Shown here in pieces: positions 10,336 to 22,996 of a stretch of 64,000 nt of DNA. This stretch comes from Pyrus communis. Lineage: Eukaryota > Streptophyta > Magnoliopsida > Rosales > Rosaceae. Location of the stretch: assembly GCF_963583255.1 (NCBI RefSeq), contig NC_084807.1:4692872-4756871 (forward strand). The letters are read 5' to 3'. The notes under the pieces were generated by a model. It ran no database searches. It was not told the DNA's origin and saw only the letters and a program-made list of their open reading frames with translations. The position numbers and the translations under genes were made by a program. Numbering within the stretch: position 1 is the stretch's first letter; each line of letters starts with the position of its first letter.

Positions 10336-12060
10336 ATGAAATTATAAATAAAAGGCAAAATTCGATAAAAACGCTCCAATTCTACATCTTATTAATTAAA
10401 CATTTGTGGGTTCAACTTTTTATTAAAACGCTTTGTATTTTGATTAAGGTGCTTCCATCTTTATCCATGTCATTTTTTAATTTCCAACTCATCATTTTAA
10501 AAAAAAAATTTAAAGAAAACAAAAAAAATGGAAATAAGAGTTATTTATATTGAAACTGATCAGATCTAAAATCTCTAAATTCGTGGAAAGAAAATAAGTT
10601 TGAAAATTTTGATTGAGTCATTATCCCATTAATTAATTGTTAATAATTTGATATAATTAATTTTCAGTACAAAGTTTTAATATGAAAAATTCTCTCTTTT
10701 TTAAGGGTCAAAACGTACCACTAGATTGTACGTACCAAAGTTAGGTTAACACATTGTACCAATACCATGGTACATACTAAAACAAGAATCACATAACGTA
10801 CCAAAATTAGTAATATGTAATGTACCAAAATATTAATACGTACCAAAACTAAGATTATATAATGTACCAATTATGTACCAAGTTATTGGTACGTTATGTT
10901 GAATACATATGTGCATTCATGTATCATGTCCATAATTGGTACGTTATGTTTAATAGGATGTTAGTTGTATTTTTAGAATTTTAATGATATTTTTTATTTG
11001 AGTAATGAAAAGTGTTGTTTGAAATGAATTATGGGATAATAAATCTCCTAGATTTTAGGATTTAGATGATACTAATTTGTCATATGATTGGTAAACCAAA
11101 TATATGTAATTCTTGTTATTAAAAATTAGATAAGAATGTTTGATCAAAAGTCCAACAGCTATGGATGTTAAATATAAGAATTTCAAAATTGAGACGCCTA
11201 TATAAAAACACCCCAAAATAAAATGAAGGAATATGCGTGGTCCAAGGCAACTGCAGATTTTTTTGGATAGATCTCTTGCGAATAAGAGCAATCATGTAAC
11301 CGGTTGTGTTGCAGCTCTACTTGTATGTTCCCTGTGTCAACATTTCAATGTTTCAGTTACTTTGATTGGTTGACTTATTTGTATTTTGTTTTTGCAAATA
11401 TCGGTTGTGTGAGAAGACCTACATTCACCCAATTCATGGAGGGGAAAACATGGCCCAAGGTTCATTTGATGGAATTTGACAGCACAACATGAGTTCTTAG
11501 ATGAGGTTAACCCATGAACAATGGAGGTACAATAGCTAAAAACTTGTTTTCAATTTGTCAAATCATTAGGTCATATGTCAACATTATTAATTTACAACTA
11601 AGCAATAGTTCATATGTTATTTTCAACTTGTAATGCAACCATATGAGGAAGCAAGTGAAGAAGTAAATGTAGTACCAGAAACATCAAAAATATGTAACAA
11701 CACACCGACTTTACACCTCGAATGAATTGGCACTTAATATTGGACCTCTCACAACAAAATTGATTACTGATGTGACACCATGTACAGACCAAAAGATAAA
11801 AAAAAAAAAAAAAAATAGTATCATCAGCAAATGCATTGCAATAGGCAGTAATGGGAATGAAAGAGTCAGTGTTGAAGTCATACAATATTATACATCTGTG
11901 AACAAAGCACCTGGTAGCATGGGAAGTTCTATATCAGGCAAGATAGGTCCAAGTGATTTCCCAATTAGACATTAGTACCATCCCAAAGTTTTTGAAAACA
12001 ATGTAAATGTCCCAAAGTTTTGAAAACAATGTAAATGAAGAAGACTAATAATTGTTAATG
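10336..12060. other. noncoding stretch containing a GTACCAA cluster
   Basis: No gene is recognised. About ten GTACCA/TTGGTAC words crowd into 10705-10945, on both strands, often with a following A run. Open frames at 11055-11291 and 11610-11975 look random. Confidence 0.4.
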
Positions 12061-12264
12061 GTCAGTAACATGAAAAATGTACAAAAGGAGAACGAAAAAC
12101 TAAGAATGGAGTTTTCCAAGTTGAATATCAGGTGTGAAGATGTTGAAGTAACTGTTGATCTGTTGAATGAATTAGTCAACATTGCTGAAAGTGCCCTGAA
12201 AAAGGTACAGTCCAAAAAAAAAAGAAAGAAAAAAGAGTACTTTAAGTTGAGAACCACGCTTTGA
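12061..12264 (+). CDS. possible short coiled-coil fragment
   Basis: The frame reads VSNMKNVQKENEKLRMEFSK and continues with Leu-spaced heptads and a Lys-rich end (KKKRKKKEYFKL). It is charged and helical in appearance, like part of a coiled-coil nuclear protein. No family is recognised. Together with the next ORF it may be exons or decayed parts of one gene (spacing 96 bp), but no splice joint was proven. Confidence 0.25.
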   Translation, partial: VSNMKNVQKENEKLRMEFSKLNIRCEDVEVTVDLLNELVNIAESALKKVQSKKKRKKKEYFKLRTTL

Positions 12265-12360
12265 GAAAGGAAATTGTGGGACTACGTAATGATGATGCTG
12301 AAATTGGGGTGCCCCCACGACAATCCATGGTAAGAGGACTAAAAATAACAATGAAAGAAG

Positions 12361-12714
12361 GTGGTATTAGAAGATTATGAATGTGAACCTTTGGCCAAAA
12401 GGACACCAACAAACCATTCAAAAGAGAAGTGTGATAGGTCTTCACCTGTGAAAAAAATTGTTGGTCTCATTACGAAAGAGGGAGGTGTTGGTGATAAACA
12501 AGGCAATTTAATCAAAAAGAGGAAGAATGAACTTGTTGATGACTACAATAACAAACCAGATGGTACGAACCATAATGAAAATATTCAAACCATGGTTGAG
12601 GACCGCAAAAGAAAAACACCAGTGGCTACATTGAACGCCTCACTTAACATCTTGAGTACTAGTGTTGGGAAATGCCTAGAGAAAAAGACATGGAGAAACT
12701 TGACAAATATATAG
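12361..12714 (+). CDS. possible 117-codon hydrophilic ORF
   Basis: This is a Lys/Asn-rich frame with the segments SPVKKIVGLITKEGG and EDRKRKTPVATLNASLNILS. It looks more protein-like than neighbouring random frames and follows the coiled-coil ORF on the same strand. I recognise no domain. It may be an exon of a decayed gene. Confidence 0.25.
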   Translation: MVLEDYECEPLAKRTPTNHSKEKCDRSSPVKKIVGLITKEGGVGDKQGNLIKKRKNELVDDYNNKPDGTNHNENIQTMVEDRKRKTPVATLNASLNILSTSVGKCLEKKTWRNLTNI

Positions 12715-12902
12715 AAAAGAAACGTGAACATTGTCATTAGCAGAGAAGGAGGAAAAAACTTCATTGCCGTCGGAGATAGGGAAGTCTGTTATAACCAAAA
12801 GATGAGAGAAGTGAAAGAATTAGTAAATACAAACCATTAAAACATTGATTTGTACATAAGGGTAAATAGGGAAACTAAAAATACAATAAATTTATAAAAA
12901 AA

Positions 12903-13175
12903 TGAGTTGTAGACATAATTTACTGAACAATTATGGAGGCCAGAAAGAGAGAAAGAGGGTGCGGCAAAGAGAGAAGAATAGAGAGATGTGCAATTATGGG
13001 TGTGTTCTATTCCACCCATTGTGCCTTTATTTATGGTAGTAGGGAATATTAATTCCTTATCTTTTAGGATTACAACTCTTAATAGGTAATCTACTCCTAA
13101 TAGAAATATAAGATACATTCTCATATTTACTAGGATTTACACAATCACATTCTTATTCTAAATATGACTGCAACA
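12903..13175 (-). repeat. element 1, 3' LTR
   Basis: It shares 'cataatttactgaacaatt' and 'atggaggccagaaagaga' with the LTRs at 19262, 39145 and 45495 and ends in GCAACA. The first bases (tgag) differ from the usual TGTTGTAG start. Confidence 0.85.
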
Positions 13176-14270
13176 CTCGCCCTTGAGTGTGTAAATACTC
13201 AACAAACCATCGCATCAAATTCTTCAGCAGATAAGGTAGAATAGTTGATGAAGTCATCGGCACAACGGGTGATCGCGAGTCTCAAATTTATTTTGAAGAA
13301 TGCATTTGTAAAAACTCACAAAAACCTTGCTATGGTAAAACCCAAGGAATGGGGAAAACCCATAGACTAATGAGAAAAGTAAGAAAAATATGCATAATGT
13401 CTAAAACGCTCGTCGAACTGGACGAAGGTAGTGAACTTAACACAGTATAATCATCTTGGGATGAGTGCCTCATTAAAACCTAGTTAGGTAGCAAAAACCC
13501 AGTGAGAAAAATGCTCCTAATCGTAGGGAAAAAGAGTACATTAAGATCATGTGAGTATGCTTCAAGATACTCCCCCTGAGTTAGACATAACTTTTAAATA
13601 AGAGAACTACAAGCGATTCAACTCAGATAATTTATGCATACTGATTCCTTAGACGAGCTTCTGAAATGTAGACTTGGGCAATGACTTAGTGAAGAGATCA
13701 GCCAAGTTGTCTTGGGAACGGATTGTATGACTTCAATCTCCTGATGCTTTGCTGATGTAGATGTAGGCGTAATATGTCTTGGCGTTGACTTCGTTGATGT
13801 ATCATGGCTTGGTCGGGTTGATACATGTCGCATAATCTTCATGGATCATCGTCGGGACTCAACGATGGATGAAAACACAACAAGTACTTCAAAATTCTCA
13901 ACAAGAACTCCTAACCATGTCTCACTTGTGGCGTAGTGAAGTGAGGTGAGTCTTGGAACGATTCGAAGATTTCATAACTAAGGTCATATCGTGGACCTCC
14001 AAGATATTACGATATCCCTAATGGTAAAGACATAACCATTTGGGGATTTTGCCTTGTGTGGGTTTGATAAGTAACAACGTCAACATAAAAAACAAGGCAA
14101 ACATCATTCTGAGGATTAGGGGGTTGAATCCGCTAAGATGCATTCGGATTTGCCTATGTAGTACCTTCAGGGTACGTCTTTAATACCAATTCAGTGGATG
14201 CGTGTAGGCGCAGTGCTGCATCTTTACTAAGATCAATTGCGAATGAGATGTCCTGTTTAAACACAATGAG

Positions 14271-14960
14271 CTAAATACAACGAAGCACAAAGTTAAACTT
14301 TGGATATGGAATTTCGAATTCCATAACCTCTTCAAGAGTCTCATTTGCATATAACGTATGGACGATCAAATGTATACTCAAAGGTGACACATTCAGAGTG
14401 TAGTTCGACCGGTGCACCAAAATACCGTCAGAACAATAATTCAACTTCAGGTTAAGGCATAAATGAGTTTTCCTAAGATCCTTCATCTCAAATTCCATCA
14501 TCAGGTGCGATGCAGTTTTCTCAAGCTCTTCTGGAGTCTTAGTGAGATTTGTGTCAACGACATAAGCTGTAACTCTAGCAATTTGGAATAAGACTTCATA
14601 GTTTAACACACAAGGGCATAATTCATATCCCTGACTGATCAAATAATCATTTAGATGGGTATACCACATCCGTCGAATTGTAAGCGAACGCCTCAAAACA
14701 AGTTAAGAGGGTGTTCCGTGGTTTTGGGACTATTTGAACCAATCCATGTAATTATTTTGGAACTTACATGTAAATCTCCGTATCTATATCCCCATGGAGA
14801 AAACACTAACCATATTTCATAATGCTGCTATCAATCACAGGACGTTTGAGAGAAACCTTGCACCGTAACGTGTACATCATATCGCACTATTTCATTCATC
14901 TTATAACGCTTCCTTTCCCACATGTAACACAACAGGGTTACCTTGGGCTGTGTAGGAACA
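14271..14960 (-). pseudogene. element 1 reverse transcriptase fragment
   Basis: The open piece 14271-14696 reads MWYTHLNDYLISQGYELCPC and then MMEFEMKDLRKTHLCLNLKL, LNYCSDGILVHRSNYT. These match the copia RT thumb region known in intact elements as 'MKDLGKTKFCLGLQ'. The YVDD box is not intact. Stops interrupt the frame on both sides. Confidence 0.75.
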
Positions 14961-15009
14961 ACAAGTCCAATACACACTTTGGTAAAGAATTTGACCTGGA
15001 TTGTAACTT

Positions 15010-15122
15010 TAGTTATCCAATCAGTTCTACGTTGTCACTTAATCAACGGAACACGATTCGATATTATCGATCAGTTCTACGTTGTCACTTAATCAACAGA
15101 ACATGGTTTGATATTGTCGCTT
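15010..15122. repeat. short tandem duplication within element 1
   Basis: 'cagttctacgttgtcactta' occurs at about 15019 and again at 15070, a two-copy duplication of about 51 bp. Element 2 has a single copy near 41303. Confidence 0.7.
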
Positions 15123-15818
15123 TTCATTTATATCGGTAGCTACCATATAAGTGAAAACATCATTGATGATAATCTCATTTCAATTCCATTTAGCTCATCC
15201 AAACTAGTATACTAGACCAAGAACTTTAAATCTCAGGAGAAATCCGCATTAATCTCATGAGATGGAAATGATTTGAGATAGCGATCAAGTGTAGATTCAT
15301 TTTGTGCCGTGCCTTCCTCTTCTAGGGAAGTAAATCCTACGAACCGAGTGATATGTCGTGCTCTAGGCCAAGACAGATTGATTGGCTATCCGCCGGTGTA
15401 CTGGAGTGTCTAACAGGGGCGTCCAAACCGTCCAATAGAGGCGGCACAACCTCTAGGGATGTTGACTCAACGTCCGTAGAGTACGTTTATCCTTGCAAGC
15501 ATGTTTACAGCTGGTACATGATCTCGTCACTTTAGTTAAATCAGAGGAATACGTCTAGAGCAACATTCTGAAATCTAGAATTCATCGCACTTACTTATCA
15601 TACATGTGCGATATGAGGATCGAGATGAGACATAGTGGGTAATGTCCATGCAAATTCGCACCGTTCTACAGGAACGTGAAGTTTTTATCTCCCCTTAACA
15701 ATGGGAAGACTATTAAAGTGACAACCCACAAATGAGTGGTAAAGAGATAGCGTGCAAGGGCTCTAAAAGAGTTAGTGTGAGGGAGAATCATGATCGACAA
15801 AAGATACACATCCTTCTT

Positions 15819-16060
15819 TTAGGACCCATGGTGGCATACTGTGGCGGCACAACTTGGCACATGGAATGCACACCCAAATGCGTAAATACGAAAATCGTCA
15901 GGTTCGTACCCAGTAACAACTTGTAACATCATATAGGTTGGGTGGCAATGGGCCTCATGGCAGACCAACATAATTGCATACAAAGATTGCATAGCCCTAG
16001 GCAAAAACCGAAAACTTGGTATGTTCACCAAAATTCAGGTGATCGTTTAAATTGCGCTTT
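15819..16060 (-). pseudogene. element 1 integrase C-terminal fragment
   Basis: The frame holds VVTGYEPDDFRIYAFGCAFH followed by VPSCAA, corresponding to the copia integrase 'LRIFGCAVYVP' region. The DDE core is not readable because of stops and shifts. Confidence 0.65.
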
Positions 16061-17375
16061 ATGATCACTAGTCGTGGCTATTTGGGGTGATTATGGGAAT
16101 TCGATGTTCAATTAGAAACCCAAAACGACATGCAATACTTTATCGAAAATCTTCGATATAAACTCTCCGGCATTATCCAGTCTCCTGGACCTTAAGGGAA
16201 AAATAGGGTGGTGAACCCATAATCGGCCATGAGGTTTAGCAGCAATGTGTGTGGACAAACATGTGACCAGTTTGTCGATTCATCAACCAAAACCATAAGT
16301 ATTTATATGGTCCGCATTTTGGTTAGATTAGTCCACATGTATTCTTATGAATCCACTGTGAAAAGAGAGTCGTGTCATATCTTTGCGAGGAATGATATTG
16401 AAAATCAATTTCCCTAATGAGCATGCTTGGCAAAGTGTGCTTGTAGGCACAATATCCTGACTTCAGATAAGGAGATGCATTGTAGCATCATTGTTCGACC
16501 TAAGTGTCCTAAAAGGTCGTGCCAAAGCAAGTAAACTGCTCAATCACCAAGCTCCAAGCCGGCCACATGTGGTGTATTCCCAGTTGGAAGACAACCCATT
16601 GACCCTAAATCAAAGCTTCAGGCTCATTTTTGGAGGTGATGCAAAGATATTTCACTCTATTTTCTTCAATGGTTTCATTTATGATCATTGTCATCTCGAA
16701 TATCCTTAAAAACTCAACGTCAGGGAGAATTTAAGGTCCCTTAAATGGTGATTTAGTACCATTCATACAACGAGGAGCGTGCCATTACTCTTAATCAAGT
16801 TGGATAGACATGAAGTCGTTGTTAGAGATGTGATTTAGGTGTAAAGTTATTCATCCAGACAACTAACTTTCCCACATTCCAACCTAATCACGTGTTTAAT
16901 TGAACTAGTCACAATTACTCATATTCGAGGACAATATCAATAAGATTATTCATAAGTAAAACATACACGAAACTTGAATCCAAGAACATGGAAAAAATGT
17001 TCACAAAGTAAACCAAAGTTACTATGGTGGATTCGGCCAACAAGGACATTCATGTCAAAATTCTGCTCTTCCAACGATTTTTGGTGGAGCAAAATTAGTC
17101 TCACATATTGACTACTAGAATGGTACTCCTTAACAACATTGGTAGGGGCACGAACAGGTGCATAACTAAATATCTATTCCATCAAGACGGAAAAAGATTC
17201 TGCAGGGTTAAGGTTCGGGAATATGATCCCTTATTCTTGAAGTTTTAGGTCTTAGGTGCCAAGGATCACGCTTCGGGCATGATGCCACACCTTGGCAGAC
17301 CCTGATTCTACCATATGTTTGTGGTAGTAATCAGACCCGAGAATGTGGTAAACTTCAGCTTTCTACATTGCTGCT

Positions 17376-17700
17376 TCAAGGACGAGTTAGAAACATGGAA
17401 GGATTTGAAAAATATTCTCCAATCAAAATTTGATCAGATTTATAAACTTCAGAATTGTACTCATTCATGGACGTAATCATGGTGTGCTTTGGGCAATATG
17501 TCGCATGATCACACGGTCTATAAGAACGAGCCAAAGAGCCATGAAATCCTCGTTTGGGAGGTATTTCCATTGATAATGCTTCGGGCATAAGTTTTCAAAT
17601 GAAGATCATGGCGGAGGCTTATTCAACTCTTCCTTGCCATTGTTGGCTTCAATGGTTTCTCAACTTCTTGATAGTCAAGTGGAGATTCACATCTTGTATC
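17376..17700 (-). pseudogene. element 1 gag-like fragment
   Basis: The frame includes 'TMITSMNEYNSEVYKSDQIL', close to the 'EYNS' segment of copia gag (UBN2-type) proteins. It lies towards the 5' LTR as gag should. Sister copies are at 43617-43850 (element 2) and about 36160-36330 (element 3). Confidence 0.5.
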
Positions 17701-18890
17701 CCACATAAAGTGGTTTCTATTAGAAACGTCCAAATCAGGAAAATCGAACTTGTTACAGTTCGACAATCCACTAAATTGGAGGGAACAAGATTGTGATTAG
17801 TGATATGGGAATGAATCAACCATAAGCATCAAAGTTAGAACATTCGAGTTCTAAGACATGGTTTTCATGAAAAATGTCGGGTTTTCATGGGTGTGTTGTT
17901 TTATGAAAACTTTGGGTTTCAAAGGCACTAAATATAAAATTACAAGTTCAATTTAGTTTTAGGAACAATTAGTTCATAATAAGAGGTTCCTGTAAGAAAC
18001 ACATAATGTAATATGCTGATTTAAGTATAGTGGATTTGAGTTTCTTCGGGAACTCAAGTGTGAGAGTTTCGTTACTACGAAAGTATGTGACGGTTCAAAG
18101 TATAAAAATAAATTATTGAATCGTTAATGTCCAAAAGTGATTTTCAATTCAATAATTTTGGATTCATTATCAGATTAATAGACTGCAAGTCACTTTTAAT
18201 TAATTCAATAAATCGGGACCAAACGGGATCGATTGTAGAAGCAAAAAATAATGACTTCAGGTCATATTCACTTTAGATGGCTTCATGCCAAATAATTAAG
18301 AAAATATAGCCTAGTGAGGCTTTAACCAAAAACGTCCAAAAATATTTGGGTATGGTTAAGAAGCGAGGGATGTCAAAATACGGCGTCGGGTCGAAAAAGG
18401 TATGCAGCCCAGCATGTAATTGCTGGCTGCAATGGGTCCCAGTTTTGCAAGCGGGCCAAGGGGAAGAGGCACGGGTCAGGCTTGGGAAAGGCTGCTGTGC
18501 AGCCCAGTTTGCATTCAGGCTGCAGGCGTGCAGCAAAGATGGGCAGGGCTGGTATGCGGGCCGAAAGAGAAAAATATCATAAGCAGCAGGCTTGTGATAT
18601 GCGGGCCGACGGCCGCAAGTCTGTCAGGTAAGAAAAGCCCAGCGTGTGGGCTTAAGTTCTTTGCACAGAAAAACCCAAATGTGAGCTGCTGTCCTGGCTT
18701 GGCTTCAAGCCAGTTGAGCGCGGCTTAACGATTTTTTCTCTTTTTTTTTTTTTTTTCCCGACATATAGGGTTTGAAAAACCCTAATTGCTTCTAATTTAT
18801 TTTGATACTTTGACTCACAAATTTCACATAACAATTTAATTATGCGATGCATAAAACAAATATATATATTGACAAATATATGAACAGATA

Positions 18891-18893
<3 letters not shown>

Positions 18894-18927
<34 letters not shown>
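18894..18927. repeat. (TA)n microsatellite
   Basis: A perfect TA run in the element 1 leader. Element 3 has a related tract near 37776-37800, while element 2 lacks it. Confidence 0.9.
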
Positions 18928-18930
<3 letters not shown>

Positions 18931-19261
18931 AGGAAAATGTAAACATAGGGGGTTTATGCATTATGGGGAATGTTTTTCATGCTTCGTGGACGTTTCAAAT
19001 ATCCTTCTTATTTTAAGCGTACTTGATTAGCAGAAAACAACAAAAGCCTTTGAATTTGTAGAAGATCCTTCTCGAAAAGCCGAAATATCTCCAATGTGTT
19101 GTATCACGTTCAACAAAGAAAAAAGAAATTGAATCAATAGCATGTAGATCAATTCAATAAAATAATAAATTAACCATAATAAGAATGATTAAAATGTAAT
19201 ACTCCCCTGATTGAAGATCAAACTCTCTTGTTAGCGCAGTGTCAAGAGCGTGCTAATTACG

Positions 19262-19532
19262 TGTTGTAGGCATAATTTACTGAACAATTATGGAGGCCAG
19301 AAAGAGAGAGAGAGGGTGCGGCAAAGAGAGAAGAATAGAGAGATGTATAATTGTGGATGTGTTCTATTCCACCCTTTGTGACTTTATTTATAATAGTAGG
19401 GAAAGTTAATTCCTTACCCTTTAGGATTACAACTCTTAATATGTAATCTACTCCTAATAGGAATGTAAGATACATTCCCATATCTACTAGAATTTACACA
19501 ATAACATTCCTATTCTAAATATGACTGAAACA
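19262..19532 (-). repeat. element 1, 5' LTR
   Basis: It starts TGTTGTAGGC and ends GAAACA. It is closely similar to the other copies of this LTR but differs at scattered sites from its 3' partner, as expected for an old insertion. Confidence 0.85.
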
Positions 19533-19784
19533 ATTAAATGTGACATGGAGGATTATTTTTAGTTTTTAATCTGACATACAATATTATTGAAAAAATAATC
19601 TTTTTTAGGGATTAAATGAAGTTTTCTATTTATCAAATCATTTCCTAGGCTTGAAGAGTTTCAATTTGAACAAAAGTCAAAGTTGCTCCTTTAGACAAAG
19701 ATTTAGGATTTGAGCTTGTGTATAATGATTTTGTATGAACTTGCTCCTGGAAGTTCTTTTGGTTTTTTACCCAATTAAATAGGC
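19533..19784. other. short spacer
   Basis: AT-rich sequence between copia element 1 and the hAT element; nothing recognised. Confidence 0.4.
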
Positions 19785-19792
19785 GTTTTCGG

Positions 19793-22700
19793 TATGCCTG
19801 GCAAACGGATCGTGTTTGTTGTTTTCGTGTAACACATGTTATCTTAACGGGTTGTGTCGTGTCACACCCATTATCTTTACGAGTTCTTAATAGGTCGGGT
19901 CATTTTACCCAAAATGTAGAAAGACCTGACCTGACACACCCCGTCCCGAAGGAGGGCATGCTGGCCGTCACGTGAGAGTGACGTAACCATTTACACAGTA
20001 CGGAAGCTTTAAAGATACAATTTCTAAGATAAAACACCCAAAGGTGAGTCCTAATTTTTGGGCCATTCTGTCAGAACACCGTTGAACTTCCTCGTAGTCA
20101 CCACACCTTTGCTTTTCCTTAAACCTGGAGGGGCGCAAAACAAAGTTGAGTGGGTCAGCAAAACGAACGTATTCAAAACCTTCTTTTCTCTTTGAATATA
20201 CTAACCCCTCTCTGTAAAACAAGTACAGTTTCCCAGAAAATAAACATATATACGTATGTATAAATATGCCAACATGCTCAAGGGTATATCATTCATGCTC
20301 AAGAATATGCCATGTCGGAAACTCATAATGAAATGTAAGTGCTCAAGCATAATTCACATCAATAACATATAATAGAGCTCCAATCTCAACTCAATAACTG
20401 AATCTGCACACGAGTCGGAACCACCTAACGTGGTCTGTACGACAGGCTGGTGTAATATATATATGTATGCTCTAGTGCTACGATCACGTGAAGCTGGGCG
20501 ATAAATCGCGGGTCACCTACAAGTCGTACCCACCTAATGTGGACTGTACGACAGGCTTTGCACCTAACTTGCATCCAAGGCGAGCATGCGGTGCTGGTGA
20601 ACATACACGTGAAGGCTATGCCCCTCACTCTGGGCGGGAGCACTAACACCGGGGGTGCAGATTATGAGCTCTCTAAGCAATCTCAAACTACTACTGCATA
20701 CAAACATGAATACCACTTACCTGGCACTTACCTGTGCGTCCACAGCACCAATACACATATATAAATTTATGCCATTACTAATGCATGTGATGATAGTATT
20801 TCAAACGTATTTCATACGTATATTAAATGTATTTCAAATGTAGCTTACCTGGGCCTCCTCAGCACCATGCAACAGTATGCATAATTATGGTAATGCACAT
20901 ATTAAAATATGATGCATATATGACAGGATATTTAATTCGTATTTCTTTTAAAATACGTTTCTGGGAAATACGTCAAGCATACGTATATATATATATACTG
21001 AAGAATAACTGCCCACTCACTGATCACATCGACGTCTCATAGGTTCCTGAGCCTTCCCTAGATTGGTTACATTCTTCTTTTGTATAATTTTCACCTATAC
21101 AAAAAGTAACCAAATTGACGTTATTTAATGCACATACACCAAACATTCGTCCATAACTTTCTCATACGTTGCTCAATTTGGGTGTATGAATATACCACGG
21201 TGATCTACACGACGTCACGAACGCGTGACAATTTTCAGAACTCAATTTGGAGCTCTCACGCGCCCCCACGCGCCCTGTTCACGCGCTGCCCACGCGCGCG
21301 TCTTCTTCCTCGCGTCGCCGGACTGGTTTCGCCGGAGATGGTGTTTTGCCGGAATTTCTGGGTAAATTTCAAAGTGTCATAACTTCTTCATTTCTTAACC
21401 ATTTTCGACGTACTATATATCAAAATGAAGGTATTGACGAGACGAACACATCCATACCTGTCTCGACCCCTAACTCGCCGTGGTTTCGCCGGAAAACGCC
21501 CCGAAAGCTCCGGCCAAACTTTGAACTTGTCATTCTCCTTGTTCTTACGTCCATTTTTCACGTAATCTATACCAAAATGAAGCCCTAATAATAATCTACC
21601 ACGTTGGACTAGTTTTAGGGCCTAAAAACAACAGAATCAAACTTTTCCAAAAATCACGAAAATTCGGCCGGACTTACAGTTCGTGATCCCGACGTCCAAA
21701 TCCTTCAAACGAAGCACTCCGAGCTTCCTTAGGACCTCACCAAGCTTCCTACAAGCTTCAAAATCCCAGAAAACATCAAGTTTTACATGTGCATGAACAG
21801 TGCACACGCACAGTGAAATTGAAATCCATGTTTTCCGAAGTGAAACTCACCTGAAATTGGTACCATCGTGTTCGTGTGGTCCTCAGGAGTACGATGGTGG
21901 TCTTAGATCCTTCGTTGGTATAGTTTTGGGGTGGTTTGTGGGTGGTCCGTGTGAGTTCGAAGGAGAAAGAGAGAACTTACAGAGAGAATGAGAGGTTTGT
22001 GAGGGAGGAGAGAGAGAGACAAGATGCAGAAATGGGGGAGAGATTTGAGGGAGGTGGGATCCTACCCAATCCCCAAATCATCAAGTTACAACATATTTTA
22101 CGCCCCTTAGTCCCGTTTAAGGGCATTTTCATAACTTCACGTCCTCGGAATTAAAATTCCGGGACGGGTTGTGACATGACCCGTTAAGAATTTTTTTTTT
22201 CCTTCTAAATTTGCATATACTACATTGCCACAAAATATTATTTCAAAAACTAATTCGAAACGAAAAAACCCAATTTTTCACAAACCCTAGAAATGAAAAA
22301 CCTCAAATTGAAGATATGAAACCAATTTTGAAAACTAATTTGAAGCAAAGCCCTATATTTTGAAAGTAATTTGAAAGAATTAACAATTACCTAGATTAGA
22401 ACTCAAGATTCACTCGATCCAGAGAGAGAGAATCAAAGACAAAAGTAGTAGATCGACTAGTGGTGGGTTACTAGGTCTTATGTGGTGAGAATGGTGTGGT
22501 GGAGGGAGATTGGAAAGGGTGGTGTAGACTCGTGGTTGGCTGAAGTTAAGGTTCGAGACTAAGATTCGAGAGTTCAGTTCAATGGAAAGAGAGCGGCTTC
22601 TTCAATTCAAGCCTTCGAGAATGAGAGAAAGTATGATTTAGGACTGAGAAAAACATTGGACAACCAACATTAAATCTCAATCAATCCAACGATCATCAAA

Positions 22701-22996
22701 TTCTAAATTTAATTTAAAAAAAAAATATATATATATATATATATTTCTTTTTACTGGTATAAACTTATTAAATTCTATTGTTGTTAATTATACTATTTTT
22801 TCAGTGGTATAAAATTATTAAATAAATATTAATGTTATTGTGTAACGGATTACCCACGTGTATACCTAGATCGACCCGTTATCTTGACAGGTTACTCGAT
22901 AACGACTCGATTTGTTATCGTGTCGATCCAAAAACCTGTTCATTTCGTGACGTGTCGTGTCAGGTTAACGGGTCGTGTCAGAAATTACTAGGCCTA
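19793..22996. mobile_element. hAT-like element interrupted by a solo LTR
   Basis: Flanks gttttcgg (19785-19792) and gttttcag (22997-23004) form an 8-bp target duplication with one mismatch. The ends TATGCCTGGCAA and, inverted, TAGGCCTAGTAA are imperfect terminal inverted repeats. Subterminal regions are full of 'aacgggt(t/c)gtgtc' words in both orientations, as in plant non-autonomous hAT elements. About 0.96 kb belongs to the element; the rest is the nested insertion at 19932-22176. Confidence 0.7.
19932..22176 (-). mobile_element. solo LTR-like insertion (2.2 kb)
   Basis: Perfect 5-bp duplications tgacc flank it (19927-19931 and 22177-22181). Its ends are TGACACACCCCGTCCC and GGACGGGTTGTGACA, so it begins TG and ends CA. 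The same family occurs in the opposite orientation at 48297-49358, where it is only 1.06 kb. Shared internal words include 'cacgtgagagtgac' and the 'cgggtcacctacaagtcg' region. No internal coding region, primer site or second LTR is seen, so a solo LTR is the simplest reading. Confidence 0.7.

Larger units (their letters stand above)
12903..19532 (-). mobile_element. decayed Ty1/copia LTR retrotransposon, element 1
   Basis: Two LTRs of about 271 bp (12903-13175 and 19262-19532) bracket 6.1 kb. Beside the left LTR a minus-strand polypurine tract (complement of 'ctcgcccttgagtgtg') marks it as the 3' LTR, so the element reads right to left. Internal gag-, integrase- and RT-like pieces occur in that order on the minus strand, full of stops and shifts. 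Sister element 2 (39145-45868) is collinear almost throughout, including a GC-rich leader with repeated GCCCAGC words. No matching 5-bp target duplication is seen (aaaaa against attaa), so one end may be rearranged. The primer-binding site may be of the half-tRNA type; this is uncertain. Confidence 0.85.

Noticed and set aside
18273..18728. Overlapping plus- and minus-strand frames of 70-100 codons in GC-richer DNA
   Set aside because: They lie in the noncoding leader of copia element 1; element 2 has the same region with different frames.
12903..19532. Clean 5-bp target duplication for copia element 1
   Set aside because: Flanking pentamers do not match, even when the start is shifted by a few bases.
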